Source: CAYLZW01 sp964388085
GTDB lineage: Bacteria; Myxococcota; UBA727; CAYLZW01
Direction: 5' to 3'
Length of the DNA stretch: 36,861 bases
Assembly (NCBI GenBank): GCA_964388085.1
Contig: CAYLZW010000021.1
Coordinates: 1 to 36,861 of the forward strand
Positions 28,901-35,640 of this stretch are shown piece after piece. Made by a program: the position numbers and the translations under genes. How positions within the stretch are numbered: position 1 is the stretch's first letter; every line of letters starts with the position of its first letter. Below the pieces are notes generated by a model, which saw only the letters and a program-made list of their open reading frames with translations, did not search any database and was not told the DNA's origin.

Positions 28901-29076
28901 CGCTCATGCTGGCGTCGGGCGCCGGCGCCGGCGCGCGTGTCTCCCTCGGCACGACCGTGTTCGGCGGCATGTTGTTCTCGACGGTGGTGAACCTGCTGTT
29001 CATCCCTGGGCTGTACGTGCTGGTGCGGCGCCCTGCGCGTACGCCGACGGACGAGGAACCAACCGTCGCTCCCTGA
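25954..29076 (+). CDS. RND-family (AcrB/HAE1-like) efflux pump
   Basis: The 1040-residue product starts at GTG 25954 (MFVTFFIQRPVLS). It has the RND opening FFIQRPVLSIVFSIVI, the YPDLASPTVTV porter entry, and the transmembrane 4 proton-relay pair Asp409-Asp410 in LATGLVVDDAIVVIEN. Further landmarks are FLPVALFPGTTGAIYRQF, VPQGFIPAEDGG, FALGILFVFLVLAAQYES and GLASKNAILIVEF. Length is that of AcrB. Together with the channel and adaptor it makes a complete tripartite, proton-driven pump spanning both membranes. Which compounds it exports cannot be told from sequence; HAE1-type pumps mainly export amphiphilic drugs and detergents. Regulation by the divergent MarR gene is likely. Confidence 0.97.
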   Translation: MFVTFFIQRPVLSIVFSIVITLAGVLVIGGLPIAQYPDLASPTVTVRAHYVGASADVVESAVTVPLEQELNGVEGMRYLSSQSSNDGSSRVTITFKPDVNIDIAAVDVQNRVARASSRLPAQVNQAGISIDKASSQLLLAIGLVAENERYDPLFLSNYAEVQLKDALKRVPGVADVRIFGERKFSMRVWLDPMKLGARGLTSQDVMRALQAQNIQVAAGQIGQPPTSGDQPYQFAVRAHGRLVQPEEFEQVVVQRGEGGKLVRLEDVARVELGAESYNNLLLFNGTPAVGLGIFQLMSANALDVRDGVLRELERLQPGFPPGLGFELANDNTRAVRASITEVVKTLAEAIALVILVIFVFLHGWRSVLIAAFTIPVSLLGTFTFVKVFGFSINTLTLFGLTLATGLVVDDAIVVIENIERVMRERKLTPLAAAKEGMREISGAIIGMTLSLVSVFLPVALFPGTTGAIYRQFALTIACSVGLSAFCALTLTPAISARLLAHHEGEKWVLFRRVDALLDWLRMRYGRALHVALRRPLVLLGVFALLVGATVSLFRMVPQGFIPAEDGGSLIVIIQGPDGSSLDQTSEVLEQALTVLHAQPEITQSFAVGGFSFQGTGSNMGIVFLTLKPWDERDPETQSAGAIVERLRGPLGRIGGARVMAVQPPAIRGVGSLGGFQFMVQDTAAARSLHELASATQQLIAEANADPRLRGIYTTFTSDTPILDVEVDRQRAEAMGVSLADVYGTLQLNLGSLYVNDFDFANRTYRVYVQAEQQYRNAPDDIGSFYVRNDQGEMIPLESLVRVSPATSASVISHYNLFRTAEVNGQGAPGVSEGEVLAAMEELAARVLPAGVSGDWTGISLEQKESGGQTMAIFALGILFVFLVLAAQYESFVLPFVIILSVPVAMLGALALQLVRGIPNDVFGQVGLVMLIGLASKNAILIVEFAEQLRAQGKRPIDAVIAAGELRLRPILMTSIAFLLGVTPLMLASGAGAGARVSLGTTVFGGMLFSTVVNLLFIPGLYVLVRRPARTPTDEEPTVAP

Positions 29077-29156
29077 CGCGCAAGCGTTTCGCGCGGGGCC
29101 TCCGTTGCCGGGTCTCGCGCGGGCCACGCTTGAAAGCGCCCCTGCGCGACGGTCTC

Positions 29157-29735
29157 TCAACCAGCCAGACGCCAACGGAGCAGCGCCGCCTGCGTGAGCG
29201 CGTCGGTCAGCTCCTGCTCCAAAACAGCGGCGTCGATGTCCGACACCGGCAGGTGCAGCACCTCGAGCTCCTCGTTGCCGTCGAGCTCGGGCTCTCCCAC
29301 GAGCACGGCGCGCTTCACGAGAAAGTGCCCGCAGACATTCGTCATGATGGCCGGGTTCGGATGCGAGCAGCCGAGGTCCACCACGTCCTCGTCGCTGGCC
29401 GGCGCGTAGCCGGTCTCTTCGCGCAGCTCGCGCAGGGCGGCCGTGCGCGTTGGCTCTCCATCGTCGACGAGGCCGCCGGGCAGGCCGAGCGAGAAGCCAC
29501 GCTGGCCAAAGCGCCACTGCCGCACGAGGACGACCTGCGCCTCGCCGTCGTGCTCGGTCAGCGCGATCACGTTCACGAAGTCGGGGCAGAGGATGCGGAC
29601 GACGTCCATCTCGGCCGAGCGCATTTGCGAGCGCACGCGATCGGTGCGCACCGTGAGAATGCGGCGCGGATCGGGCCTACCCTCGGAGAGCTCTTCGAAC
29701 GGCAGCAGCGCTGGCGGCGGAAAGCGTGGGCTCAC
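29157..29735 (-). CDS. NUDIX hydrolase
   Basis: The 192-residue product starts at GTG 29735, which overlaps the map stop codon as GTGA; the longer open frame upstream is not credible. The NUDIX box at 88-110 is perfect: Gly88, Glu94, Arg102-Glu103, Glu106-Glu107 and Gly109 follow the pattern GX5EX7REUXEEXGU. The lead contains CPDFVNVIALTEHDGEAQVV and QWRFGQRGFSLGLPGG, as in ADP-ribose and related nucleoside-diphosphate-sugar pyrophosphatases, which are only a guess here. The enzyme would cleave a nucleoside diphosphate linked to X. It is translationally coupled to map, so the pair is probably one transcript. Its end faces the RND gene end, 80 bp away. Confidence 0.93.
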   Translation of the reverse strand: MSPRFPPPALLPFEELSEGRPDPRRILTVRTDRVRSQMRSAEMDVVRILCPDFVNVIALTEHDGEAQVVLVRQWRFGQRGFSLGLPGGLVDDGEPTRTAALRELREETGYAPASDEDVVDLGCSHPNPAIMTNVCGHFLVKRAVLVGEPELDGNEELEVLHLPVSDIDAAVLEQELTDALTQAALLRWRLAG

Positions 29736-30514
29736 GGCCAGGTCTGTCCCTCGGCGAGCGTGAGCACGTCGACGCCGGTCTCGGTCACGGCGAGCGTGTG
29801 CTCGAACTGCGCCGAGGGCTTGCCGTCGGCGGTGATGGCGGTCCAGCCGTCGTCGAGCACCTCCACCTCCCAGGTGCCGACGTTGATCATGGGCTCGATG
29901 GTGAACACCATGCCCGGCTCGAAGCGGCGGCCTTTGCCGCGCTTGCCGTAATGCGGGACCTGCGGCGCGGTGTGGAAAATGCGCCCGATGCCGTGCCCGA
30001 CGAAGTCGCGCACGACGGAGTAGCCCTTGCTCTCGGCGAGCTCCTGGATCACGGCGCCGATGTCGCCGATGCGGCCGCCCGGCTTCACCTGCTCGATGCC
30101 GAGCCGCAGGCACTCGCGCGTGGTCTCGACGAGGTCCTTCAAGCGCGGCGTGGGCTCACCGACGAAGAACGTCGCCGAGGTGTCGCCGTGGTAGCCGTCC
30201 AGGATGGGGGTGACGTCGATGTTGATGATGTCGCCGGCCTTCAGCACGTGCGCCTTCGAGGGGATGCCGTGGCACACCACCTCGTTCACGCTCGTGCAGA
30301 TGGACTTCGGGAAGCCGTGGTAGCCGAGCGGCGCGCTGACCGCGCCGCGCTCCTGCGTCCAGCGCTCGGCCTCGACGTTCAGGTCCTCCGTCGTGACGCC
30401 GGGCTTCAGCATGCGCCCGAGGTGAGCGAGCAGCTCGGCCGCCAGGCGACCCGCCGCGCGCATCTTCTCGATCTCGTTTCGGCTCATCAGCTCGATGGTT
30501 TCACCGCGTGACAT
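29732..30514 (-). CDS. map: Type I methionine aminopeptidase
   Basis: The 260-residue product starts at ATG 30514 and removes N-terminal Met from new proteins. Family landmarks are FPKSICTSVNEVVCHGIP, the metal ligands in INIDVT and YHGDTSATF, the His in VGHGIGRIFH, and the Glu in MVFTIEPMI and QFEHTLAV. The chain begins MSRGETIELMSRNEIEKM, and residues 30-60 match the usual LKPGVTTEDL start of the domain. Length and order are standard for bacterial Map type I. It heads a two-gene transcript with the NUDIX hydrolase and is divergent from the GH1 lipoprotein, with 89 bp between starts. Confidence 0.97.
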   Translation of the reverse strand: MSRGETIELMSRNEIEKMRAAGRLAAELLAHLGRMLKPGVTTEDLNVEAERWTQERGAVSAPLGYHGFPKSICTSVNEVVCHGIPSKAHVLKAGDIINIDVTPILDGYHGDTSATFFVGEPTPRLKDLVETTRECLRLGIEQVKPGGRIGDIGAVIQELAESKGYSVVRDFVGHGIGRIFHTAPQVPHYGKRGKGRRFEPGMVFTIEPMINVGTWEVEVLDDGWTAITADGKPSAQFEHTLAVTETGVDVLTLAEGQTWP

Positions 30515-30603
30515 GGCAGTGGGCTTAGCGTCTCCGCGGCCATCTGAGAACGACGGCGACGCTCCCCCTGCCCAGAGCCGCTCGCATCGCCTACAACGGC
30601 CGC

Positions 30604-32277
30604 ATGCGCAGGCCTCTCGTGTGCTCTCTCCTCGTCGCGACCACCCTGCTCGGCTGCCCCGAAGAGCCCGCCGGCGGCTTTCACGAGGTCCGCTTCCCCG
30701 AGGGCTTCCTCTGGGGCACGGCGACCGCGCAGTGGCAGATCGAGGGTGACGAGGGCGTGAACGGGCCCGTGGACAGCAACTGGAGCCGCTGGCTCGCCCT
30801 CGGCAAGGGGGAGGGGGCCCAGCAGAACGCCGACGGCAACGGCTTCTTCCGCCACTACGAGGCAGACGCCGCCCGCGCCAAGGCGCTCGGCCTCTCGCAC
30901 TTCCGGCTCTCCATCGACTGGTCCCGCGTCGAGCCCGAGCCCGGCGTATACGACGACGCTGAGCTCGATCATCTGGTGGACGTGCTCGACGCCCTGCGCG
31001 CCGAAGGCGTCGAGCCGGCGCTGACGCTCTGGCACTGGGTGGTCCCGGTCTGGGTGCAGAGCGCCGACGCGAGCGCTCCCTTTGGCCGCGTGGATCTCAT
31101 GACCGACCCCTCCGAGCGGGAGGCGCTGCTCGAGCGCTGGGAGGCCTTCGTGCGCCGCGTCGTCGCGCGCGTGAAGGACCGCGTGGACCTCTACACCGTG
31201 CTCAACGAGCCGTTCTCGATGATCTCCGCGGGCTACCTCGGCGGCATCTTCCCGCCCGGACACCTGCTCGACATCACCGGCGCCACCGAGATGGGCATCA
31301 CGCTCTTGTTCATGCAGGCGCGCGCCTACGACGTCATCAAGGAGCTCGACGACGTAGACGCCGACGGGGACGCGAGCACGGGCGACAGCTTCGTCGGCCT
31401 GACCCAGACCGCGAACGCGTTCTACCCCGAGGATCCGGGCGACGAGCACCTGCGCTTCGCCGCCCAGCAGCAGAGCTACGTGTTCAACCACTGGCTGATG
31501 CGCGCGCTCGTCACCGGTGAGCTCGACGTCGATCTCGATCGGAAGACGGACAACCCCGTCTCGAACCCGCCCGAGGGCTACTACGAGGAGCTGCACGGTC
31601 GGCTCGACTTCGTGGGCGTGCAGTACTACGGGCCCGTCGTCGTGCGACGAGACCCGCTGCTCGAGGACGTACACCCGCTGTACGCCCGCCCCCTGCTCGA
31701 CGTGCGCGAGTACGACGAGACGCTGCCGCACAACGGCATGGGGCGCGAGATCAGCGCCGCCGGCTTCAAGGACACGCTCTGGCTGTACGCCACCTGGGGG
31801 GTACCGATCCTGCTGACCGAGAACGGCACGACGACGAACCTGCCGCCGCTCGAGGTGACCGAGGGGGACGGCGGCGTCAGCGACGGCGGCGTCGCCGACA
31901 GCGGCCTTCCGGAGGGAGCGCACGAGCCCGGCCCCTTCGCGCCCGAGCAGGCGGCCATGTACCTCGCGGAGCACCTCTGGGAGGTGGGCAACGCGCTCGA
32001 GGCGGGCCTCGACATCCGCGGCTACTTCCACTGGACGCTCGCCGACAACTTCGAGTGGGTCGAGGGGCAGCGCCAGCGCTTCGGCGCCTACTCGGTCGAC
32101 TTCGCCGACCCCGAGCGGCCGCGCACGCTGAACCCCATGGGAGAGGCGCTGCGCGACATCGTCGTCGAGAACGGCGTCAGCGAGGACATCTGGCAGCGCT
32201 GGGTGCTCGAGCGCTACCCGAGCGACACCCGCGCCTCGTCGCCGGGCGGCACCACCAGCGAGCCGGTACGACGCTGA
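30604..32277 (+). CDS. GH1-family glycosidase-like lipoprotein
   Basis: The 557-residue product starts at ATG 30604. LLGC is the lipobox (Cys18). GH1 landmarks: FPEGFLWGTATAQWQIEGD at the first strand, LSHFRLSIDWSRVEP, acid/base Glu202 in LNEPFS, nucleophile Glu406 in LLTENGT, and the C-terminal FHWTLADNFEW. It should hydrolyse beta-glycosides or aryl glycosides outside the cell (or in the periplasm); the substrate is not clear. Two oddities are seen. An Asp-rich loop (DDVDADGDASTGD, near residue 255) looks like a calcium-binding loop. A low-complexity Gly/Asp insert (about 421-438, with DGGVSDGGVADSG) follows the nucleophile. Both resemble the linkers of the neighbouring lipoproteins. The lipid anchor is unusual for GH1, which is mostly cytoplasmic. 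Confidence 0.92.
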   Translation: MRRPLVCSLLVATTLLGCPEEPAGGFHEVRFPEGFLWGTATAQWQIEGDEGVNGPVDSNWSRWLALGKGEGAQQNADGNGFFRHYEADAARAKALGLSHFRLSIDWSRVEPEPGVYDDAELDHLVDVLDALRAEGVEPALTLWHWVVPVWVQSADASAPFGRVDLMTDPSEREALLERWEAFVRRVVARVKDRVDLYTVLNEPFSMISAGYLGGIFPPGHLLDITGATEMGITLLFMQARAYDVIKELDDVDADGDASTGDSFVGLTQTANAFYPEDPGDEHLRFAAQQQSYVFNHWLMRALVTGELDVDLDRKTDNPVSNPPEGYYEELHGRLDFVGVQYYGPVVVRRDPLLEDVHPLYARPLLDVREYDETLPHNGMGREISAAGFKDTLWLYATWGVPILLTENGTTTNLPPLEVTEGDGGVSDGGVADSGLPEGAHEPGPFAPEQAAMYLAEHLWEVGNALEAGLDIRGYFHWTLADNFEWVEGQRQRFGAYSVDFADPERPRTLNPMGEALRDIVVENGVSEDIWQRWVLERYPSDTRASSPGGTTSEPVRR

Positions 32278-32299
32278 GCGAGCTCGAGCGACGAACGCC

Positions 32300-33766
32300 T
32301 CAGCGCTCCTCGGTGGCGCCCACCGCCGCCACCTCGCCGCGCATGGACGCGACCTGCAGTGCCATCCACGCCGGGCTCTTCGCGTCGCCGGCGAGCCGCA
32401 CCTCGTCGAGGCGGCCGTCGAGGTTGTAGTAGACGTTGCCGGGATCCCCGCCGAGGAAGAGCGTGCCGCTCTCCCCCCCGTCAGGCGGCGTGCTGATGGT
32501 GCGGGTGCCGGCGGGGTGACCGTTCACGTAAAAGCGCAGCTCCCCGCTCGTGAAGTCGCGCGTGAAGGCCACGTGCAGCCAGGTGTGAGACTGCACCTCC
32601 GCGTCGGAGTCGCTCCGCTCGAGCACGTCCAAGCCCGGCCCGTGCTCCCAGATCGCCTTCAGCTTGTTGGGCGCCTCGAGATGGAGCGCGAACACGCGGT
32701 TGCTCGCGCTGCTCTCCCCCGTGGCGCCGAGCTGGATCACTGGGTTGTCCCGCTCGTTCGGGTAGATGCCGTCCGCACGCACCCACGCCTCGGCCGTCAT
32801 GTCTCCCAGCATGCGCAGCGCCTGCAGGTGCGTCGGATCGGTGACCTCGAGGTGGCGCCCGCTGCCGCCGTAGTTGGTGGTGCGCGCGCGGCCGATCACG
32901 CCCTCCGCGTCGAGGCTGTCGTGGTTTACGAGGTCGGCTCCGAGAGCGGCGGAGTCCGCGCCGTTTGGACCCATGTGCCAGACGGCGTCGTACGACGACC
33001 ACACGTCCTCGGGCGCGGTGGGGCAGGGGTTCGAAGACACGCCGCCGCCCTCGTACAGCCAGACGTGATCGGTGTCGCCGGCGTCGAGCCGGGGCACCTT
33101 CAGCCACACGGAGGCGTCACCGCTGATGGCGTCCACGTACTCGCGCTCCCACGCGATCAGCGTCTTGTGGTCCGCGTCGACGAAGCAGCCGCTGACGCCG
33201 AGCTGATCCCAGGCGATGACGTCATCCGAGAGGACGAGCAGCACCGGCACCTCGTCCGCCGCCGCCCCGCTCGGGTTCAGCAGCTTGATGCGCGTCCGCG
33301 TCGAAAAGGTGAGGTCCCACCACCGCGTGCAGTCGGACGCGCAGCCGTCGCGCTCGAGGTCGTTGCCGTCGTCGCACTCCTCGCCGACGTCCAGACTGCC
33401 GTTGCCACACGTCGGCCCGGCGTCGACCTCACCCTCGCCTTCGCCCTCACCCTCGCCTTCCCCCTCCCCCTCACCCTCGCCTTCGCCCTCACCCTCGCCT
33501 TCGCCCTCACCCTCGCCTTCGCCCTCACCCTCGCCTTCGCCCTCGCCTTCGCCCGACGGGCCGGCGTCGAGCGTGCAAGCTCCATCGCAGGTCGCCTCGT
33601 CGACGCAGACGCCCGCGGAGCAGACGTAGCCGCCCTTGCAGTCCCTCTCGTCGACGCAGGCGAACGCAAAGGCGCTGTCGAGGGAGGGCGGCGTGAGGCG
33701 ACAGCCGATCGCCACGAGGGCGACGGCGAGCCAGAGAACGCTGACGAGGGCGCGGCGCGGCGACAT
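32300..33766 (-). CDS. LamG/DUF2341-type surface lipoprotein with a (Glu-Gly)21 spacer
   Basis: The 488-residue product starts at ATG 33766. The lipobox is VAIGC (Cys22). A Cys-rich segment, DERDCKGGYVCSAGVCVDEATCDGACTL, comes next in part, followed by an exact run of 21 Gly-Glu units. After it comes CGNGSLDVGEECDDGNDLE, the Cys repeat common in Myxococcota. The DUF2341-like domain (WDLTFSTRTRIKLL..., VWLYEGG) leads into a LamG/concanavalin-like domain (WHMGPNG, TAEAWVRADG, LHVAFTRDF, GRLDEVRLAG). Such domains bind carbohydrates. The protein is probably a surface sugar-binding lipoprotein with a stiff or extended charged spacer. It converges on the GH1 gene (22 bp), which is suggestive of shared context but not of cotranscription. 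Confidence 0.9.
   Translation of the reverse strand: MSPRRALVSVLWLAVALVAIGCRLTPPSLDSAFAFACVDERDCKGGYVCSAGVCVDEATCDGACTLDAGPSGEGEGEGEGEGEGEGEGEGEGEGEGEGEGEGEGEGEGEGEGEVDAGPTCGNGSLDVGEECDDGNDLERDGCASDCTRWWDLTFSTRTRIKLLNPSGAAADEVPVLLVLSDDVIAWDQLGVSGCFVDADHKTLIAWEREYVDAISGDASVWLKVPRLDAGDTDHVWLYEGGGVSSNPCPTAPEDVWSSYDAVWHMGPNGADSAALGADLVNHDSLDAEGVIGRARTTNYGGSGRHLEVTDPTHLQALRMLGDMTAEAWVRADGIYPNERDNPVIQLGATGESSASNRVFALHLEAPNKLKAIWEHGPGLDVLERSDSDAEVQSHTWLHVAFTRDFTSGELRFYVNGHPAGTRTISTPPDGGESGTLFLGGDPGNVYYNLDGRLDEVRLAGDAKSPAWMALQVASMRGEVAAVGATEER
33428..33553 (-). repeat. 126-bp microsatellite encoding (Glu-Gly)21
   Basis: Reading the minus strand, 21 Gly-Glu dipeptide codon pairs run without interruption. 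A higher-order 18-bp pattern (GAA GGC GAG GGT GAG GGC in rotation) recurs, with one departure around 33470 where GGG codons appear. The change of codon pattern suggests expansion by units of 18 bp followed by local substitution. Flanking codons are Ser before and Val after the array. Confidence 0.97.
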
Positions 33767-33825
33767 AGGGCCGTAGCGTAGCGGACCCTCTTGCCGTGTC
33801 TCTCCTCTTGGTCTGGCAGCTTCTG

Positions 33826-34695
33826 TCAACGCTCGCGGGAGGTCTTCCGCGGCTGGCGCTCCACGAACCTGGCGAGGTCCGAGACGGGCGTCGCGCGGGG
33901 AGCCTTGGCCCCGAAGGCGGCGAGCTCGTCGGCGACGCGCGCCAGGGTGAGCCCCTCCTCGAGCCGGCCCAGGATCTCTTCGACCACCTCCGCGCGCGTT
34001 CGTCCGCGCCGCTCCCCGAAGCGCTCCACGAACGACAACGCGAGCGCCCCAATAGTGGACGAATCCAATACCCTGTCGGAATCGACCCCTGTTGGCCTCG
34101 CCCGAGCCTTCGGACGCGCGGCCTTCGCCGCCATCTCGGCAGCGTCCACGGGCAACGAGCGGGGCGCCGGGGGCTCGCCTGGGCCCGGCGGACGCGCAGC
34201 CGGGGTGTACGCGCTTTGAGCCGGGCGGGTCATATGCACCGCGTCCCCGTCCGGTTCGTGGAAGATCTCGTGCGGCAGCATCACGCGATAGAGCGTGCCG
34301 CGGCGATCGCGCTCCACCAGCCGGATATGGCCCTTCGCCACCAGCCCGGCGAGCGCCTTGTTGAGCCGCCGCTCGCTCAGGCGGGTTCGCTGCTGCAGCT
34401 CCTTGAGGGCGACGCGGCACCAATTGCGCTCGTCTGCCAGCGCCAGTCGGTAGAGGTGCCCATAGGCGGCCTGCTCGTGCGCTTCCTGGTCGAGGCAGAG
34501 GCGGTCGTAGACCTCGAGCAGCACCGGCACGTAGCGCTCTCGCACCACGCAGCGCGCCAGCCACTCGCCCGCGACCACGCGTCCGGTGGGCGCGGCGGGA
34601 TCGAGCGCCTCCAGCTCTGCCGCCGGGCCGGCGCCGATGGCCTTCGTCCGTAGCTGGTCGCTGCCGGGGACCCGCGTGTACCCATAGGATGTCAT
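33826..34695 (-). CDS. Winged helix-turn-helix DNA-binding protein
   Basis: About 289 residues from ATG 34695, or 294 from GTG 34710. Residues about 75-145 form a replication-initiator- or DnaD-like winged helix: YGHLYRLALADERNWCRVAL, then KELQQRTRLSERRLNKALAG and HIRLVERDRRGTLYRVMLP. A Pro/Ala-rich linker (about 155-200) separates it from a second helical segment (STIGALALSFVERFGERRGR, EILGRLEEGLTLARVADELA). The first domain resembles wHTH regions in plasmid and phage replication or regulatory proteins. No recognised named family. The start lies in a 35-bp inverted repeat (34676-34710), so autoregulation is likely. The gene has slightly lower GC spots (CCAATA motifs) than its neighbours. Confidence 0.78.
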   Translation of the reverse strand: MTSYGYTRVPGSDQLRTKAIGAGPAAELEALDPAAPTGRVVAGEWLARCVVRERYVPVLLEVYDRLCLDQEAHEQAAYGHLYRLALADERNWCRVALKELQQRTRLSERRLNKALAGLVAKGHIRLVERDRRGTLYRVMLPHEIFHEPDGDAVHMTRPAQSAYTPAARPPGPGEPPAPRSLPVDAAEMAAKAARPKARARPTGVDSDRVLDSSTIGALALSFVERFGERRGRTRAEVVEEILGRLEEGLTLARVADELAAFGAKAPRATPVSDLARFVERQPRKTSRER

Positions 34696-34710
34696 TCCAA
34701 TAGGGTACAC
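34676..34710. promoter_or_regulatory. 35-bp inverted repeat over the start of the winged-helix gene, candidate operator
   Basis: Arms GTGTACCC (34676-34683) and GGGTACAC (34703-34710) are exact complements, with 19 bases between that include the ATG (34695) of the gene read on the minus strand. The inner bases (ATAGGA and TCCAAT) are only partly symmetric. Base composition is AT-richer than around it. Position over the start codon suits a repressor site. Confidence 0.6.
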
Positions 34711-34765
34711 AAAGAGCGGGGTGTCTGAACAGGCGGCGCCTCACGGCGTCCGCAAGAGGCCGAAA

Positions 34766-35605
34766 CTACTCGTCAAACGCGAAATAGTCGCGCTCCTTGG
34801 CCTCGTACATGTACACGCGCTCGGCCCCGAGCAGGAACGCGTCCGAGAGGGGCTTTGCGATCTCGCGCATGGCCTTGCCGGCGCCGGCGGCCTTGAGCGC
34901 CTGGTAGTCCGCTCGCCCGCCGCGGCCGACGAAGCGCTTGGCCGCCTGGTTCAGGTCATCGGGCGCGCTGCCGTCGGGCGCGCGCACGTCCACGGCGAGG
35001 ATCTCGATGTCGGGGCTGAGCGCGATGGCCGCCTCGTAGTCGCCGCCGCGCAGGCCCTTGAGCGGCATGAACACGACGTAGCCGACCTTCTTGTCGGGCT
35101 TGAGCTGGTCGCGGTGCTTGTGGTCCTTCTCGCTGACGCGCGCGAGCGAGCCTTCGTCCGCCGACTCGAGGCGGAAGAGCGCGAACACGGCGCCCTCCTT
35201 GTCGCCGGAGCCGACCTTCACGCCCGCCCGGTCCTTCAGGCGGTCTTCCGCGTGCTGGTCGAGCTCGCCGGAGGTGAGCAGCACGTGGCTCGCGTCCGGC
35301 ACGAGGCGCTGCAGGTCCGCGTTGTGCCCGCGCAGGTAGGCGAGCACATCCCAGCGGTTCAGGTCGAAGTCGCCGTCGATGCGGGGAAAGCCCGCCTGAC
35401 CGCTGCGGAGCGCCTTGAGCGCGGCCGCGTCGCCGTAGCGGTTCAGCCAGGCGCCATCGACCTTCGCGGACTTGTCGCCGGTCGCCTTCTGGTACAGGCG
35501 GGCGCCGTTATAGGGGTCCCCGACGAGCGGGCCCTCGTCGTCAGCGAGGGCGGGCGACGCGAGCAGCGCGAGCACGAGCGAGCAGGAGGCGAGCGAGCGA
35601 ACCAC
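34766..35605 (-). CDS. Exported cytochrome-c-like protein lacking the CXXCH heme motif
   Basis: The 279-residue product is called from GTG 35605 because AAGGAG lies 6 bases upstream; a TTG at 35644 would overlap the previous stop. The signal peptide ends near SPALA (about 22). Residues about 25-105 read GDPYNGARLYQKATGDKSAK, then DAAALKALRSGQAGFPRIDG and LNRWDVLAYLRGHN, the pattern of a c-type cytochrome domain (first helix, loop, and final W-x-V-x-A-Y-L-R helix). But the CXXCH between the helices is replaced by KATGDKS and no Cys occurs in the mature protein, so it cannot hold heme c. The C-terminal part (about 110-279) is a different alpha/beta region, unrecognised. It is the third gene in the DsbA/TolA-like operon. 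Confidence 0.8.
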   Translation of the reverse strand: MVRSLASCSLVLALLASPALADDEGPLVGDPYNGARLYQKATGDKSAKVDGAWLNRYGDAAALKALRSGQAGFPRIDGDFDLNRWDVLAYLRGHNADLQRLVPDASHVLLTSGELDQHAEDRLKDRAGVKVGSGDKEGAVFALFRLESADEGSLARVSEKDHKHRDQLKPDKKVGYVVFMPLKGLRGGDYEAAIALSPDIEILAVDVRAPDGSAPDDLNQAAKRFVGRGGRADYQALKAAGAGKAMREIAKPLSDAFLLGAERVYMYEAKERDYFAFDE

Positions 35606-35640
35606 GGCGGACTCCTTCCACACGAACGACAAGACGACCC

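Noticed and set aside
29081..29132. CAAGCGT / ACGCTTG inverted repeat between the RND and NUDIX gene ends
   Set aside because: Only a 7-bp stem with a 38-base loop and no T-tract; too weak to call a terminator.
30487..32031. Long minus-strand frame opposite the GH1 gene and overlapping map
   Set aside because: It overlaps two well-supported genes and has no domain signal.
33428..33553. Short regular repeats as a CRISPR array
   Set aside because: The period is 6/18 bp, there are no spacers, and the sequence is in frame inside a lipoprotein gene.
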